NCBI RefSeq assembly: GCF_000340215.1
Contig: NW_006921535.1
Location: 4,388,596 to 4,452,595, forward strand
DNA length: 64,000 nt
DNA from: Pseudocercospora fijiensis CIRAD86
Taxonomy: Eukaryota; Ascomycota; Dothideomycetes; Mycosphaerellales; Mycosphaerellaceae
Reading direction: 5' to 3'
A program made the position numbers and the translations under genes. This document shows positions 34,161 to 45,345 of this stretch, piece by piece. Within the stretch, counting starts at the first letter, position 1, and the number at the start of each line of letters is the position of its first letter. The notes under the pieces are model-generated. The model was not told where the DNA came from. It searched no databases and saw nothing but the letters and a program-made list of their open reading frames with translations.

Positions 34161-36890
34161 TTTGTCTCGGAGATACGTATTCGAGGCCGCTCGCGCTTAC
34201 TATCGCTGCCGCGCGAGCGTATGTCTCTACCTAAATATCGATTAGTCTCTCTAAGGCCGTAGAAGCACCTATTCTCGAAGAAAGCGCTCCCCTATAGGCT
34301 AATGCCTCGCGAAGTCGACTTTATATCGTATATAGCGCTTAAGAAGTATATATAGGAAGAGTTTAGAAAGGTAAAGGGGTACGAGTTTAAGGAGTAGAAG
34401 CCGCGGAAGAATAGTAAAGGTATTAAATATCGCTATCTCTATATCTATAGGTGCTTTAGTTAGCCTAATAAAAGGACGTAGAATACGACTCGAAGGAAGA
34501 CAATAACTAAGAAGATAGGGTGTTAGTTCTACTTCTACGCCGTTGCTATCGACCCTTCTAACCCTTCTAGTAGCTAGACTATCCGCTATTCGAGTAAAGA
34601 AGCTTACTATTACTATAATTATAGACCTAACGACGTTGTTAGCCTTACTATCTATAGAAGCCGCTTAAGAACGGCTAACTTCCTCGAGCAATTAGAACGG
34701 CTTTAGTCCGTACGAATGCTAACCTCTAAGATAATAGCCTATTTCCGAGGCCGTAGTATTATTATTAAACTATAAGACCTATATAATATCTCTTAGCTTC
34801 GAAACCTTAACGTACGACGAGAAGCTAATTAGGCCGAGCGGATAGTTAAATTGCTCGAAGAATACGATATCTATAAGGATATTCAAACTAGACCTAATAG
34901 CGCTATTAAATCTATAGTAGCTCTTTATCTAGTCTTAATTAAGGCCTTTAAGCGGACACTATATACGCTTATTCTAGATACTACGTATTCGACTAACCTA
35001 TACAACCTCGAGTTGTTAGATATAGTCGCTACTAGACTGTTAAACGATACGATTAAGCTCGGTGTCGGCCTTATCCGTCCGAAGCCTAATAAGGCCGATT
35101 TTATATAACTTCTTATATCTATTAAACAAGCCTTTAAAGCCGCTAGTTGCGCTATACTAATTGTTATCGGTACTAACCGTAAAGAGGCTTTAATGCTAGC
35201 TTGTTAAGAGATATTTCCTAGTTCTAAGAATATCGTTTGTAACTAGCATCTATAGCAAGACATACTCGCTCGAGTACGTAAAGAACGCGGCGAATTTAGA
35301 TAGGTTAAGGACGACGACAATAGCGGCTAGACTAATAGCCCTTTAACTAACTAGTTTATAAAGCTGTTTGTCTATACTATTTATAGTTAAACCGAGGCCG
35401 AGTTTAATAATAACGTTATTAAATTGGACAACGTCTATCCTATATTTAAGGCCTATCTCTATAAGAATTGGTAGCGCTATAAGTAACGAATAGTCGACTG
35501 CTAGACTAACGAAGTACTACACTTTAGCTATAAGACAACCTCTCGAGTCGAGTCCTACTATAGACGTATTAAACTCTAGCTTAACTATAGCAGTCGCTAC
35601 GATATCTTTACGCTCTTCGAGGTACTAATTAAGTAGTAGAATAAGGGTTACGACCGCCGTCGCTACGCACTTGCCGAGAACCTAAAGCGCTATAATAAGG
35701 CAATCGTTAGGCCATTTTAGGCAAGTGTCTCTCGCGTTATAAGCGACTATTGTCTTTTCGAAGTGTAGTAGCTCTATATACGTACTATAGCCCTTCTTAG
35801 GACTACGACTAACGATAATAGCAACGAGATTAAGCATTTAGGCTTCTCGTATAGCTGCGTTTAATATACCTGCAACGACTATCTTACTAAGACGTATAGC
35901 TATCCTTATAAGTACGAGATTATACGCCTTCTCGAGATAGGTAGAAGCCGTACGGTGCTATTGCCTTCTTACTTCTACGCTTACTAGTTTATCGACTTCT
36001 CGAAGCTCGTACGTTTACGAGAGCCTACAATAGTATATAGCAACCGTAAACCTATAACCGGCGGAGCGATACTATACTCGATAAAGCGTATAGTAACGGC
36101 TCGAGAATTAGACGATCTAAATAAGACTGTAGTTGCTAAGAAGCAGAAGATAGCGATAGTAAGGACTACGGACTTTATATTAGAACCTAGAGTCTTACTT
36201 ACTTAGCTTCGTACGAGGGTTGCTAAGCACTACAAGTATATAAAGAGCTAGTACCGTACGCAGTAGTACCCTTACTAGAAGGCTAACCGTCTATATAGAC
36301 CTGCCTGCTACCCTTAAGGCTTCGAGTGCTATAATCTACGTTAAGAAGCACTTCCGGTTAAACTATAACCTCCTTAACCTCCCTCCGAGATAGACCTTCT
36401 ACGGCAAGAATTGAATAAGCTTCGAGCGCGTAAAGAATAGCGCAATTAGCAATAGTAGGCGGCGTTATTAGAACAGCAACAACGATAGGCTGCTTAGTAA
36501 TACTACTAGTACTAGCAACAACAATAATGGCCGCTTATATAGCTAATAGGACGGCCACTTTACTACTAGGTACTATAGCAATAGCACTATTAGTTTACTT
36601 AGTAGTAGTATTATATATAGCAGCAGGCTAGTTAGTAACAGAGGGATTAGTATAAGCTAGCATATATAGCATTACGTAGTTATAAGGCCGTAGGTCGTAA
36701 CCCGCTTAGATCTAAGTAGATAGTAACTAACAACACCTTGAATTTTGCTATACTACTAATTTGCTAACAATCTTTAGCTTTATAGCTAGCGGCAGTATAG
36801 TTGCCCGGTCGGAGATGGTTGCGGGGATTAGATTATCGCTTCTATACGCGATTTTGTTAGGAACAGCGGATTCTATAATCCACTGTATTG

Positions 36891-36933
36891 CTGGGGCTCG
36901 GGCGGGCAGCTGGGGCTCGGTATAAGTGCCAGG
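36891..36933 (-). repeat. MULE right terminal inverted repeat (43 bp)
   Basis: Perfect inverse of the left terminal repeat, followed by the second copy of the 9-bp duplication. Confidence 0.95.
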
Positions 36934-37119
36934 CGAAGGGAAGGGCAAGAGCACGCTCCGATCTGCGTCAGGAAAGCTTGGCTAAACTTTCATGCGCGCA
37001 AGCAAGCGCGACCACGTTATGGCATGCACCCTAGCACCACCGCCGCTGCCGCCGCCGCCGCCAGCACCACGGGAGAGGAAGAGAGGGAGAGATGGAGAGA
37101 GGGAGAGGTAGCTACTCCT

Positions 37120-38430
37120 TTAAGCATGGCCTTCTGCAGCCAAAGCCTTGAAGCCTTGCACAAGATCTGCTTTGAGGTCCTCCACATTTTCAACACCAAC
37201 ACTCACTCGCAGCAAAGTCCCCTCAACGCCGCCGTCGCTCATGCTCCTCCATTCAATCAAGCTCTCCGCTCCGCCAAGACTCGTAGCATGATGGAAGAGC
37301 TTCAGCTTGCTCGGCAGCCTCTTCGCCGCCAGCTCTGTCCTGGTCCAAATACTGAACACAGGCCCATATCCATTCGGCATCTGCTTTTCCAACCATCCCA
37401 TGTCTTCTTTCTGTAGACTCGCATGCATAATCTTCGTTACAAATTTCTGGACAACCTTGCTCTCGTCGTCGCCTCGATGCTGTACAGCATCGTCTATGAA
37501 CTTGACCAATGCCTCTGCGTTCTCTGACTGCCTCTTGACCCTGAGCTCAAACGTGCGCAAAGACCTGACACCGAGCCAGCCTTCCATGCTTCCCATCACC
37601 GAGCCGAGGAAAACTCTTTCGTGAAACATGCCCCAATAATCTTTCTCTCTCCCTGCCCTGACAGCAATCACTCCGCAGAGCATATCCGAGTGCCCGCCGA
37701 TATACTTGGTGCCCGAGTGCATAATGAAGTCTGCTCCCCACTTGAACGGGTCGAGAAGCGGCGGTGGAGCAAATGTAGCGTCAATCGTCAGCACTGCTCC
37801 CCTCTGATGTGCCTTTTCAGCAAAAACCTCGACATTGTATGCTTCGCCAGTAGGATTCACAGGCGTCTCCATATGTACCACATCGCCTTTGCCCAAGCCA
37901 GCCTCATCCCAGCTCGTTTCGTCAAAGAGATCCACCACCTTGCAGCCCGTCAGCTTCTTGAATATGCTGAGCACGCCATGACAACCGTGATATCCTTCTC
38001 CAATTGCCACAACTTTCGGGTTTACATATGTTAGAAGAGCATGAAATGCGCTCAACCCAGAACTGTAGGTCAGCGCGGGGCCACCGAGGATGCTCGTCAA
38101 CATCACTTCGAGACGGGAAGTGTTCGGAGCTGTCAGGCGAGAATAGATGTGTGCATCGCCCTTCATGGGCCCGCCGGGTGGGCATAGCGATGTGAAGTCG
38201 ATGTCGCGTTCGCGGATGAGTTTCTCGGGGTCGGATGGATAACGGAATGTGGTGGAGACGTGGAGCGGTGGTGCGACGTCGACATTTTGATTGATCTGAT
38301 CATCAGCGTGTATGGCTAGAGTTGCTAGAGACAGATGTTTGAGGTATGGCGATGAGTCCTGATCGACAGGCTTTGGAATGGCAAGGTTGCTCGTGTTGGG
38401 ATTGCCTCTTCTGTCGCCATTGCTTGTCAT
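37120..38430 (-). CDS. PLP-dependent Cys/Met metabolism enzyme (cystathionine gamma-synthase/lyase-like)
   Basis: Member of the transsulfuration enzyme family (fold type I PLP enzymes). There is no intron; 436 residues. Motifs in order: APPLHVSTTFRYPSD, HIYSRLTAPNTSRLEVMLTS, an YSSGLSAFHALL region that cradles the cofactor phosphate, METPVNPTGEAYNV, TIDATFAPPPLLDPFKWGAD with the Asp that pairs with the pyridine nitrogen, and MHSGTKYIGGHSDM with the Schiff-base Lys. The C-terminal domain has LGGAESLIEWRS and LLRVSVGVEN. The PPG-containing N-terminal insertion and Ala/Pro-rich TIDATFAPPPLL loop resemble the fungal subgroup of uncertain substrate (yeast YLL058W-like) more than classical MetB or MetC. 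The exact reaction is not determinable. Confidence 0.9.
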   Translation of the reverse strand: MTSNGDRRGNPNTSNLAIPKPVDQDSSPYLKHLSLATLAIHADDQINQNVDVAPPLHVSTTFRYPSDPEKLIRERDIDFTSLCPPGGPMKGDAHIYSRLTAPNTSRLEVMLTSILGGPALTYSSGLSAFHALLTYVNPKVVAIGEGYHGCHGVLSIFKKLTGCKVVDLFDETSWDEAGLGKGDVVHMETPVNPTGEAYNVEVFAEKAHQRGAVLTIDATFAPPPLLDPFKWGADFIMHSGTKYIGGHSDMLCGVIAVRAGREKDYWGMFHERVFLGSVMGSMEGWLGVRSLRTFELRVKRQSENAEALVKFIDDAVQHRGDDESKVVQKFVTKIMHASLQKEDMGWLEKQMPNGYGPVFSIWTRTELAAKRLPSKLKLFHHATSLGGAESLIEWRSMSDGGVEGTLLRVSVGVENVEDLKADLVQGFKALAAEGHA

Positions 38431-38859
38431 GCTGGACGGCAGGCAGTGGAAGAGTCAGAAAGGAAATTCGCTGGCTGTGAGGATTGACAATGGGTATTTT
38501 GATGTGAAGGTTCTACAAAATCGAAGCTGTTGTAGCTTTTGCGACACGCCCTAGCACGTTGATGCCATGGACCCCACCCCGGTTGAGATTGCTACCCACC
38601 TTCCTGGAAGGGCTGGTATATCCGGAGCAATCCCGGATATTGAATCCGTTAGAGCAGGGGCTTCGTTCATCGTTCGTGTCTTGCACGTTTGCATGGTGCT
38701 TCAAGTTCCAGCTAAAGCTGTAATGATTTGCACACCGACGGTTGATGAACAGCAAAGAAACAACTCGCCGCCAAGTGTAGAAGCACGCTTGTCTCGGCTG
38801 CTGTCCTACGCTGCAGTATCGAGTGATGTGACCTTGCTTCGAGCATGGCCATGTGTGAT
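38431..38859. other. Intergenic region upstream of the PLP enzyme
   Basis: About 430 bp holding the PLP-enzyme promoter and the 3' UTR of the downstream gene. No gene is seen; a 182-codon plus-strand frame here has no recognisable feature and is mostly antisense to the neighbouring gene. Confidence 0.45.
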
Positions 38860-41800
38860 CTATGTTCGTCGTTTCAAGGTGATGCCCCTGTGCACACTTG
38901 TGGCAGCCGGTAGAGCTTGTGCGAACCTGTCGCGGTCTGTCATGGTATCAGCATACCAATCATCAGCAAAGGTGGCACACATCTCACTCACCTTGTTCAC
39001 TGTCGAAGCCAATGGTTATATCATCATGCTCCTCGGCATAGTCAAGGCCTTCCAAGTTGACATATCGTTGTTTCAGTCGGATCTCTTCGGAGTCATCCTT
39101 TTCTCTAGGCGGTAGGGAGAATTTGGCATCGACCATTTTGACTGACCATTTCTTGCCCTTGCTGTCTCCTTTGCTCTGCTCGAACACATCTGTAGACTTG
39201 ATCTGGAAACACATGGCATCTGCGTAATTGAACTCCTCCATGAAGGCCAGCAGTTGGACGACCGACTCTTTGTAGACAATCTGCAACCGGACATTGGACG
39301 CTTCCAGCTTCTTGTAGATTGGCACGACCATGCGTCTTCGAGAAATGCCAAAGCTACTCGCAAGTCCATCGTAGCGCACTGTATACCCTGTAATGGCCGT
39401 TTGAAAGGTATGCAGGTCTTCTCGACTTGCGAATGTGAATGTGCGGATGGTGGGCTGCTGCATCACGGCATGTAAGAGTTGGCCTACTCCATCAGATACG
39501 TGCTGTGGCGAATTCCTGGTGTCAATTGACATCGTCATGTCTTGCTGCGGCTCCCGAAGAATCTGTACGCTGGCGGATTCTGACGTAGGCACGCGCAAGA
39601 GAAGTTCGCCTTTGCCAAGATTTAGGCGATCAGTAATGCAGCCCAGAGAATGTCTGGCGACAATTCTGAGCTTATCAGACTGGACAGTCGATGCTATCCG
39701 ACTGTTTGGATCTTCTAATCGGCTGTTTGTCACCCCCAGCTTCTGCCATTGAAGTTGTTGCAAGGCGGTATGTGCTGATTGCGAGAATCCTGCGGTTTGA
39801 GATGCAGGCTCAATCCTGAGACTGGTGAGACTCATTCGGCCCACAATTGTTTCGTCAGGGCCAACACTCAAGCCGGTCAGAACTTCGTAGAGCGCTTGTC
39901 TCGTCTCTGCGTCAGGAAAGACGAGCAATGCACGGCATTGCCTCTTTTCTTCTCGAATTCTTATCACCATGGCCGTGGTGCCCTGCGCTGTAGGATCGGT
40001 GAGGTATTCAAAATAGAATGGAGTGCGCGTGCCGACCTCATGGCTGACAGCACTCAGCGTTTTGTGCCCAGGGTCTGTGACTAGTAAAAGCCGGTAGCCT
40101 CGATGCACCTTATGAATTCCACTGCCATCGACGTGCTGGATTTGGCGTTCGAAGACCCGCGCCGTGCAGCCTCTGACCTTTTCAGGCGCAAATGCGTTAG
40201 GATTTGAAGAATCAGCGTACTGAAGCTCAGCGAGACGTGCCTCGTGAATCGTGACCTCGCCTTCTTCTGGCCGCAAGCATTTCTCCACCTTACGCGCATA
40301 TTCAGACAGATTCCACACCGCCCTGAAATCCCGCTCCTGCATTCTCACACTCAAGTCAAAGTTTCGTGGCAGGTGTATCAACATGCCAAATGCGCTCGCT
40401 TTCCAAGTTACATCAGACCATGTCAAATTTCTACGTTCTCCTTGCCTGGCTAGGATGCGGACATTGACTAACTCGCTCTGGCTTGCAATCGAGATGCTAG
40501 TTGGAAAGTCTTGACGTCCGCGCATGACTGTGAGCATGCATGGCAGCACAACGCGATCAGTCTCAGAGTCTTCTGTGTTGAGAAAGACATCGACCGGAAA
40601 TCGGCCATAGCAAAAGTAATCTCGGCCATCCCCGAGAGGCAGCATATCATATGGATCAGGGACCTGCTTCGAATCTTGTAGCAATACTGATTTGCTGGCG
40701 TTACCTCCAAGCACTGCAATGGCGTCCGAAGTGAAGCGTGGGTAGTCGATCCAGATTCTTGTGTTCTGACCTTGAATCAGTGACTGCTCAGGTGGTAAGA
40801 TGCGATTTTTGCTCATTGAGAGTGCTAGTGTTCTGAGGTGCGCTTTTAGCGCCGAAACACCACCCACCATCATGCGAGCATCTGTAGATTCTCCTGAACT
40901 TGCACTAAGCGGACTGCCATCATGAGATTCATAGGATTCGAGCGGATCTGTCAAGATCCACCATGCTTTTGCGAGATCCACATGAGCCTGGGTCAGAAGC
41001 TCTCGACGGTCACTGGAATTGCGTTGCTGTTGCAGCAATGACTCAAGACCCGACTTGCCCACGAGGTACCACCATAAGCCGGCTCGTAGCCACATGGTAG
41101 GGGCGCAACGATCACTAGGAAGCTCCTTCTCTGCAGTCAGCTTAAAGACGCCTTTCATATGCTCCACGCGAGCCGCAAAGTCTGCGAACGCAGCATCTGC
41201 AGCAGGATTACTCTCGGACGCCAGCTGAAGCGAATAGGAAGATCTCGGGCGTGAGTGATTTGAACCTGCCGATCCTGGCCGCGCAGACTCTTCTTGTCTC
41301 AAAGTTGCCATCGGGGAACGAATCAGTTGCCCGTGAGGAGCTGAAGGCGTTGCAAAATAGTCCTCTGGTCTTGCTCTAGAGTTTGTAGAAGGTGCTGGCG
41401 ATGGCGCGGATCCTGACGCCCTTCCAGGTCCAAGTAATGACGATCGCGGACTCCTATCCTGCGAACCAGCGCTCATCTGGCCTCCTTGGTAGCGCGGCGA
41501 TAATGGATACTGGTAGCTTTGGCCTGGCTGTTGGCGGAAGTCTGGCGAAGTGTCTTCTCTTGATGTAGAACGTGAGTGTGGAGAACGTTGTTGGTGACTG
41601 TTAATGCTGGACGACGAGCCATTCGACTTGGTGAAAAATTGTGCCTTATCTGGCGCAGCAGGAGCAGGATTTAGATAACGATCTCGAGGCTGAGGAGATC
41701 GCGAGGCATCACGCAAATTCTCTGTTTGAAAGCCGAAATCTTGTGACGACGGTCGAGGCGCTGGTCTTGATGGAACCAAACTTTTCCCAGCAGGCGCCTG

Positions 41801-43219
41801 AATTGCTCGCATGTAGTCCTCGTCTTTCGACGCTACTCTCTGATGCCCTTGACCCTGCGGTAGGTCCATCTGAGGCACCATTCTAGGCTCTGTCCGCGGC
41901 GGTGCTCCTGGCGATCGGCTGTACTCGCGTGTAGGTCTCTGTTGTCTGAGAGATTGTGCCGGATCATTGGGCCTTCGCGATTCACCAGGCGAGACTTCCC
42001 GTGAGTGGCGCTTCATATGCTTTGGGTCCGCGAAAGGATTGGGTGCATCGGGCGTGGCTGCTGTTTCGGGAGACAGACTGGAATCTGGAGGAGAGAATAC
42101 TTCTGGTACCGAAGTACTTATTGAGGATATGTTGGACGGTTGTGGAGCCAGTCTCGGTGCTTGCGATGTTGACGATGTTGGCTGCTCATCCGACGCCTCG
42201 GAATCATCGTCTTCCGCAATCATCATGCTCGCCCGTCGTAATACCATGCCTTCGCTTGTGCTCATCTGTCGTCGCTTCTCAGCCACAGGCGATCGAGTTG
42301 CAGAAGTCGGAGAGGGCTGTGAATAGTCTTTGACGCCACTGAGACTGCCAGCCGCTGTCGCAGATCCTTGCTGAGGTTTGTAATTTTCCAAATGCGTATC
42401 GATCTGTGCTGGTCGCTGTCTCGGCGGATGAAGATCCGGTTGTCGCTGCTGCGCACCAGTCATGATCTCATCTGATCTGTCTTGAGGCGTTACGGGTGTA
42501 TCCAGCTGTGTTGATTTAGACACGTCGAGATGGTCGAAGCCAGTAGAAACACGTCCTAAACTGGGCTTATACGGGTCGTGGTCGTCGCTCGGCGGTGAAG
42601 GCATCTTGCGCTGGATGGCAGGCGAGAATTCGTTGCCCGATGTGTGCGTCCTGCGAATTGGCTGAGGCACAAAGTCATCCCGCTGAGCAGGCGGTGGGAG
42701 TCTACGCTGGGTTTCTGCCAGCGGAGGAGAGCGAGGCCAGTCGCCAATGGCGCCAGGCATCCTGTCCGACACAGATCTCGACACTGCTGCCTTCATCCTG
42801 CTGATCTCCCTCGGAGGGTCCTGCGCCTCATCACCACCCTCCCCAATGATCTCCGGAACCGTCTTCACGAAGCTCACTGTCAGTCCCTTCCGCCGCCTGG
42901 GCTTGGTGAATGCGGCTCCGTGCGGCAGAGGGCTACCCTCGCCTGCTCGCCGCACCTCATGGGCATCTGGCCAGCGCTTCGCGATGGCAATGTCTATCTT
43001 GGGCTTGCTCTTCTCCGTGCTCGGTTTGAGGAAGTCGACGACATCGTCGTTCAGCTTAAAAGCACCTTGCTGGCGACCAGCCGCAGCCGCGCTCGAGTCG
43101 TCGCCGTAGCCGTAGCCGTCGCCGCCGCCATTAGGACTCCGCTCCTTCAGCACCTTGCCCCACTTGCTCTTCTTCAGGAAACTCGAGGCCTTGGACTTCT
43201 TGCCTTCTTCTTCGGCCAT
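38860..43219 (-). CDS. Large fungal protein of unknown function, disordered N-terminal half
   Basis: I do not recognise a named family. The start is the ATG at 43219 (MAEEEGKKSKASSFLKKSKW); the frame upstream begins only with TTG. Exon 1 (38992-43219) ends at a GTGAGT donor just before an apparent stop. A TAG acceptor-type CAG and a 77-base exon (38860-38936, …DRDRFAQALPAATSVHRGIT) keep frame and give 1434 residues. Residues 1 to about 640 are Ser/Pro/Gln/Arg-rich and disordered. From about 660 the sequence becomes folded-looking and Trp-rich (MWLRAGLWWYLVGKSGLESL; KAWWILTDPLESYESH), followed by mixed alpha/beta stretches such as RNLTWSDVTWKASAFGMLIH and FRAVWNLSEYARKVEKC. No catalytic motif or membrane helix is evident. 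It could be a cortical or signalling scaffold, but that is a guess. Confidence 0.8.
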
Positions 43220-43800
43220 TATTACGAGGGAACGGGACGGCGGCCAGCACCGAGTCAACGTCGATCTCCAGAATCCCGCGTGTAGTTCGCCGATGCGCCG
43301 GCTGCAGCTGCAGCCACAACTGTCCTGCGTCCTGTGTCGGTCGTGCCTGCCGGCCCGCGCCCAATCGCTCGCGTGTCACTGCTCACTGCAGCGTCTCAGG
43401 CTTCATGCACCAATCCCCGTCAGACCTTGGAATGCCTGAGCTGCGCGAGTGCCACTTCTGTGCTTCGCTGCCGGTGCACTTGTCTCTGCTGTCGCGACTC
43501 GCGGCCTCATGTTTCCACGTCACCCGCGATCCCAGCAAGCACACCTGAAACACTAGAGGGAGAATATGAAGCTTGCGCAGCAGAGGGCAGGAGAGCAGAA
43601 TTGGACGGGGCAGGATAAGACAGGACAGGTCAGGTCAGGTCGGGCCAGGCGCAGGTGCAGGCAGGTGCAGGTGCAGCTGCGAGGCCATCTCCCCATCGGC
43701 CGAACAATGGTAATGTAGACTCACAGTGCATTTAACTTCCGGGCCCACAAGCACGGTGCTTACGATATGAACATACACAAGACACAGATTAGTCAACTAC
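43220..43800. promoter_or_regulatory. Upstream region of the large gene, up to the repeat boundary
   Basis: Unmutated GC-rich DNA containing short tandem words (ACAGGTC and GCAGGTGCAG-like) at about 43618-43680. It ends at about 43800, where CpA/TpG-poor repeat DNA begins. It must include the 5' UTR and promoter of the minus-strand gene. Confidence 0.45.
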
Positions 43801-44509
43801 AGGACTAGCGCGGGTCTATACTAGGTACGATATATTACGAAGATAATCTATCCTACCGGCTAGTTATCCGCTATATCTAGCTATATTATCTATAGTATTT
43901 ATATATTATATACTAGAATTTACGTATATATAGTATTATTTTTGTATTTACTAGGCTTATACTATTGTATCTAATATTACCGGCGAATAACTATGTTTTA
44001 CGCGCTAGGGTTAGTATAGAGGCTAAAAGTCGGATTCTCGTTCTTATTTTTATCTACTTTACTACTAATCTAATATAAGGGAAAATATCGAAAAAAAGTC
44101 GTAGGACTCGCCCGATCGGGCGGACGTATAGCTTACGTAAGGAACTTTAAAATTCGCGGTCGCTCCCGCCGTCTAGAACGCGCGAGCCCTAGCCTTCGAA
44201 GCCTATTAAGCCTTCGCCCGCTATCGCCCTTTACCTATTCTTTAGAATAGTCGCCGTACTATAGTAATAGCTATATATAGTATAGTTATATATAAAACGC
44301 TTACTAATCCGATATATATATAGTAATTCTAATTTAGAATATATATAATACTTCTAATTACTATAGCTACTATTAAGTTATTACTATATATAAAACGCTT
44401 ACTAATCCGATATATATATAGTAACTCTAATTTAGAATATATATAACACTTCTAATTAGCATAACTACTATTAAGTTATTACTATACTTACTATAGCTAG
44501 CCTATACTA
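43801..44509. repeat. RIP-mutated DNA with a roughly 100-bp tandem duplication
   Basis: AT-rich sequence of unknown origin. At about 44285-44490 two head-to-tail copies of a unit near 100 bp occur, each with AAAACGCTTACTAATCCG, an ATATATATAGTAA run and CTATTAAGTTATTACTAT. The ACGCTTA core resembles the adjoining minisatellite unit, of which this may be a diverged form. Confidence 0.55.
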
Positions 44510-45036
44510 ATTCTAATCTAGAATGTTTATAGTACTTTTAAGTTTTATAAGTAGTAGTATTCTTATCTAGAACGCTTATAGCGAGACCTACCTAAAACGC
44601 TTATAATAAGTCCTATCCGAAACGCTTATAGCGAGTCCTATCTAAGACGCCTATAGTAAATCTTACCTAGAACGCTTATAGTAAGACTTATCCGGAACGC
44701 TTATAGCGAGACTTATCCGGAACGCCTATAGCGAGTCTTGTCTAAAAGGCCTATAACGAGACTTATCCGGAACGTCTATAGCGAGTCTTATCCGAAACGC
44801 CTATAATAAGTCTTATCTAGAACGCTTATAGTAATTCTAATCTAATACGCTAATAGCGAGTACTATTTAGAACGCCTATAGTAAATCTTATTTAGAACGT
44901 TTATAGCGAGTCCTATCCGAAACGCCTATAGCGAGTCCTATTTAAGACGCTTATAGCGTATCTTACCTAAATACTTATAGCAAGACTTATCTAGAACGCC
45001 TATCGCGAATCTTATCTAAAACGCTTATAGCGAGAC
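44510..45036. repeat. Minisatellite with ~25-bp unit, left part
   Basis: About 20 degenerate head-to-tail units, each with the core AACGC-C/T-TATAGCGAGTC followed by TTATCCGG or CTATCTAG variants. The last five bases (GAGAC, 45032-45036) are duplicated at 52043-52047 across the inserted gypsy element, so this is the left half of one interrupted array. Confidence 0.9.
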
Positions 45037-45345
45037 TATAAGAACCTAAGCAAGTAAAGTCTTCTATCCTGCCTTAGTAAGCCTATATAACAATTATATA
45101 ATATTATTACGTATACTACAGTGCTATCCCGCTAGCGTAAAGCCTACTTAGTATATACGCGGGGAAGCTCGGTCGCTCGTATAGATATACTCGGTAGCCG
45201 GTATAGTAGATATACTATCCGTACGTAGCCTAGTTAATAGTAAACGCTCTACTCTATTCTTAGAAAGATATAGTTTAGTTCTACTTTCTACTACGGCGAT
45301 TAGTAGAGAGTATTCTATACGTTGCTATATATCTATTTTCTTATA
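45037..45345 (+). repeat. 5' LTR of the gypsy chromovirus
   Basis: 309 bp, begins TATAAGAA and ends TTCTTATA, an 8-bp terminal inversion. The canonical TG…CA ends may have been converted to TA…TA by RIP. It is more TA-rich than the 3' LTR. Confidence 0.95.

Larger units (their letters stand above)
33616..36933 (+). mobile_element. Mutator-like element (MULE), complete, transposase RIP-decayed
   Basis: A 3318-bp element with perfect 43-bp terminal inverted repeats (33616-33658 and 36891-36933, starting CCTGGCACTTATACCGAG) and a 9-bp target duplication CGAAGGGAA. TIR and TSD length fit Mutator-like elements. The plus strand read through stops encodes a FAR1/MULE-type transposase. It has repeated acidic N-terminal units (33936-34160), then a basic zinc-binding-like region (KPRKNSKGIKYRYLYIYR near 34395-34450). 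The DDE core at 34851-35108 is still open and includes LILDTTYSTNLYNLELLDIV, where MULEs carry the first catalytic Asp. Many Trp, Gln and His codons are now stops or Tyr. The TIRs have no mutations, so they could still serve as substrates for a transposase supplied in trans. Confidence 0.92.

Noticed and set aside
36748..36954. 68-codon ORF at the right MULE end
   Set aside because: Most of it is translated terminal inverted repeat; no independent evidence.
38567..39115. 182-codon plus-strand ORF between the PLP enzyme and the large gene
   Set aside because: Overlaps the spliced terminal exon and 3' end of the large gene on the other strand; no family resemblance.
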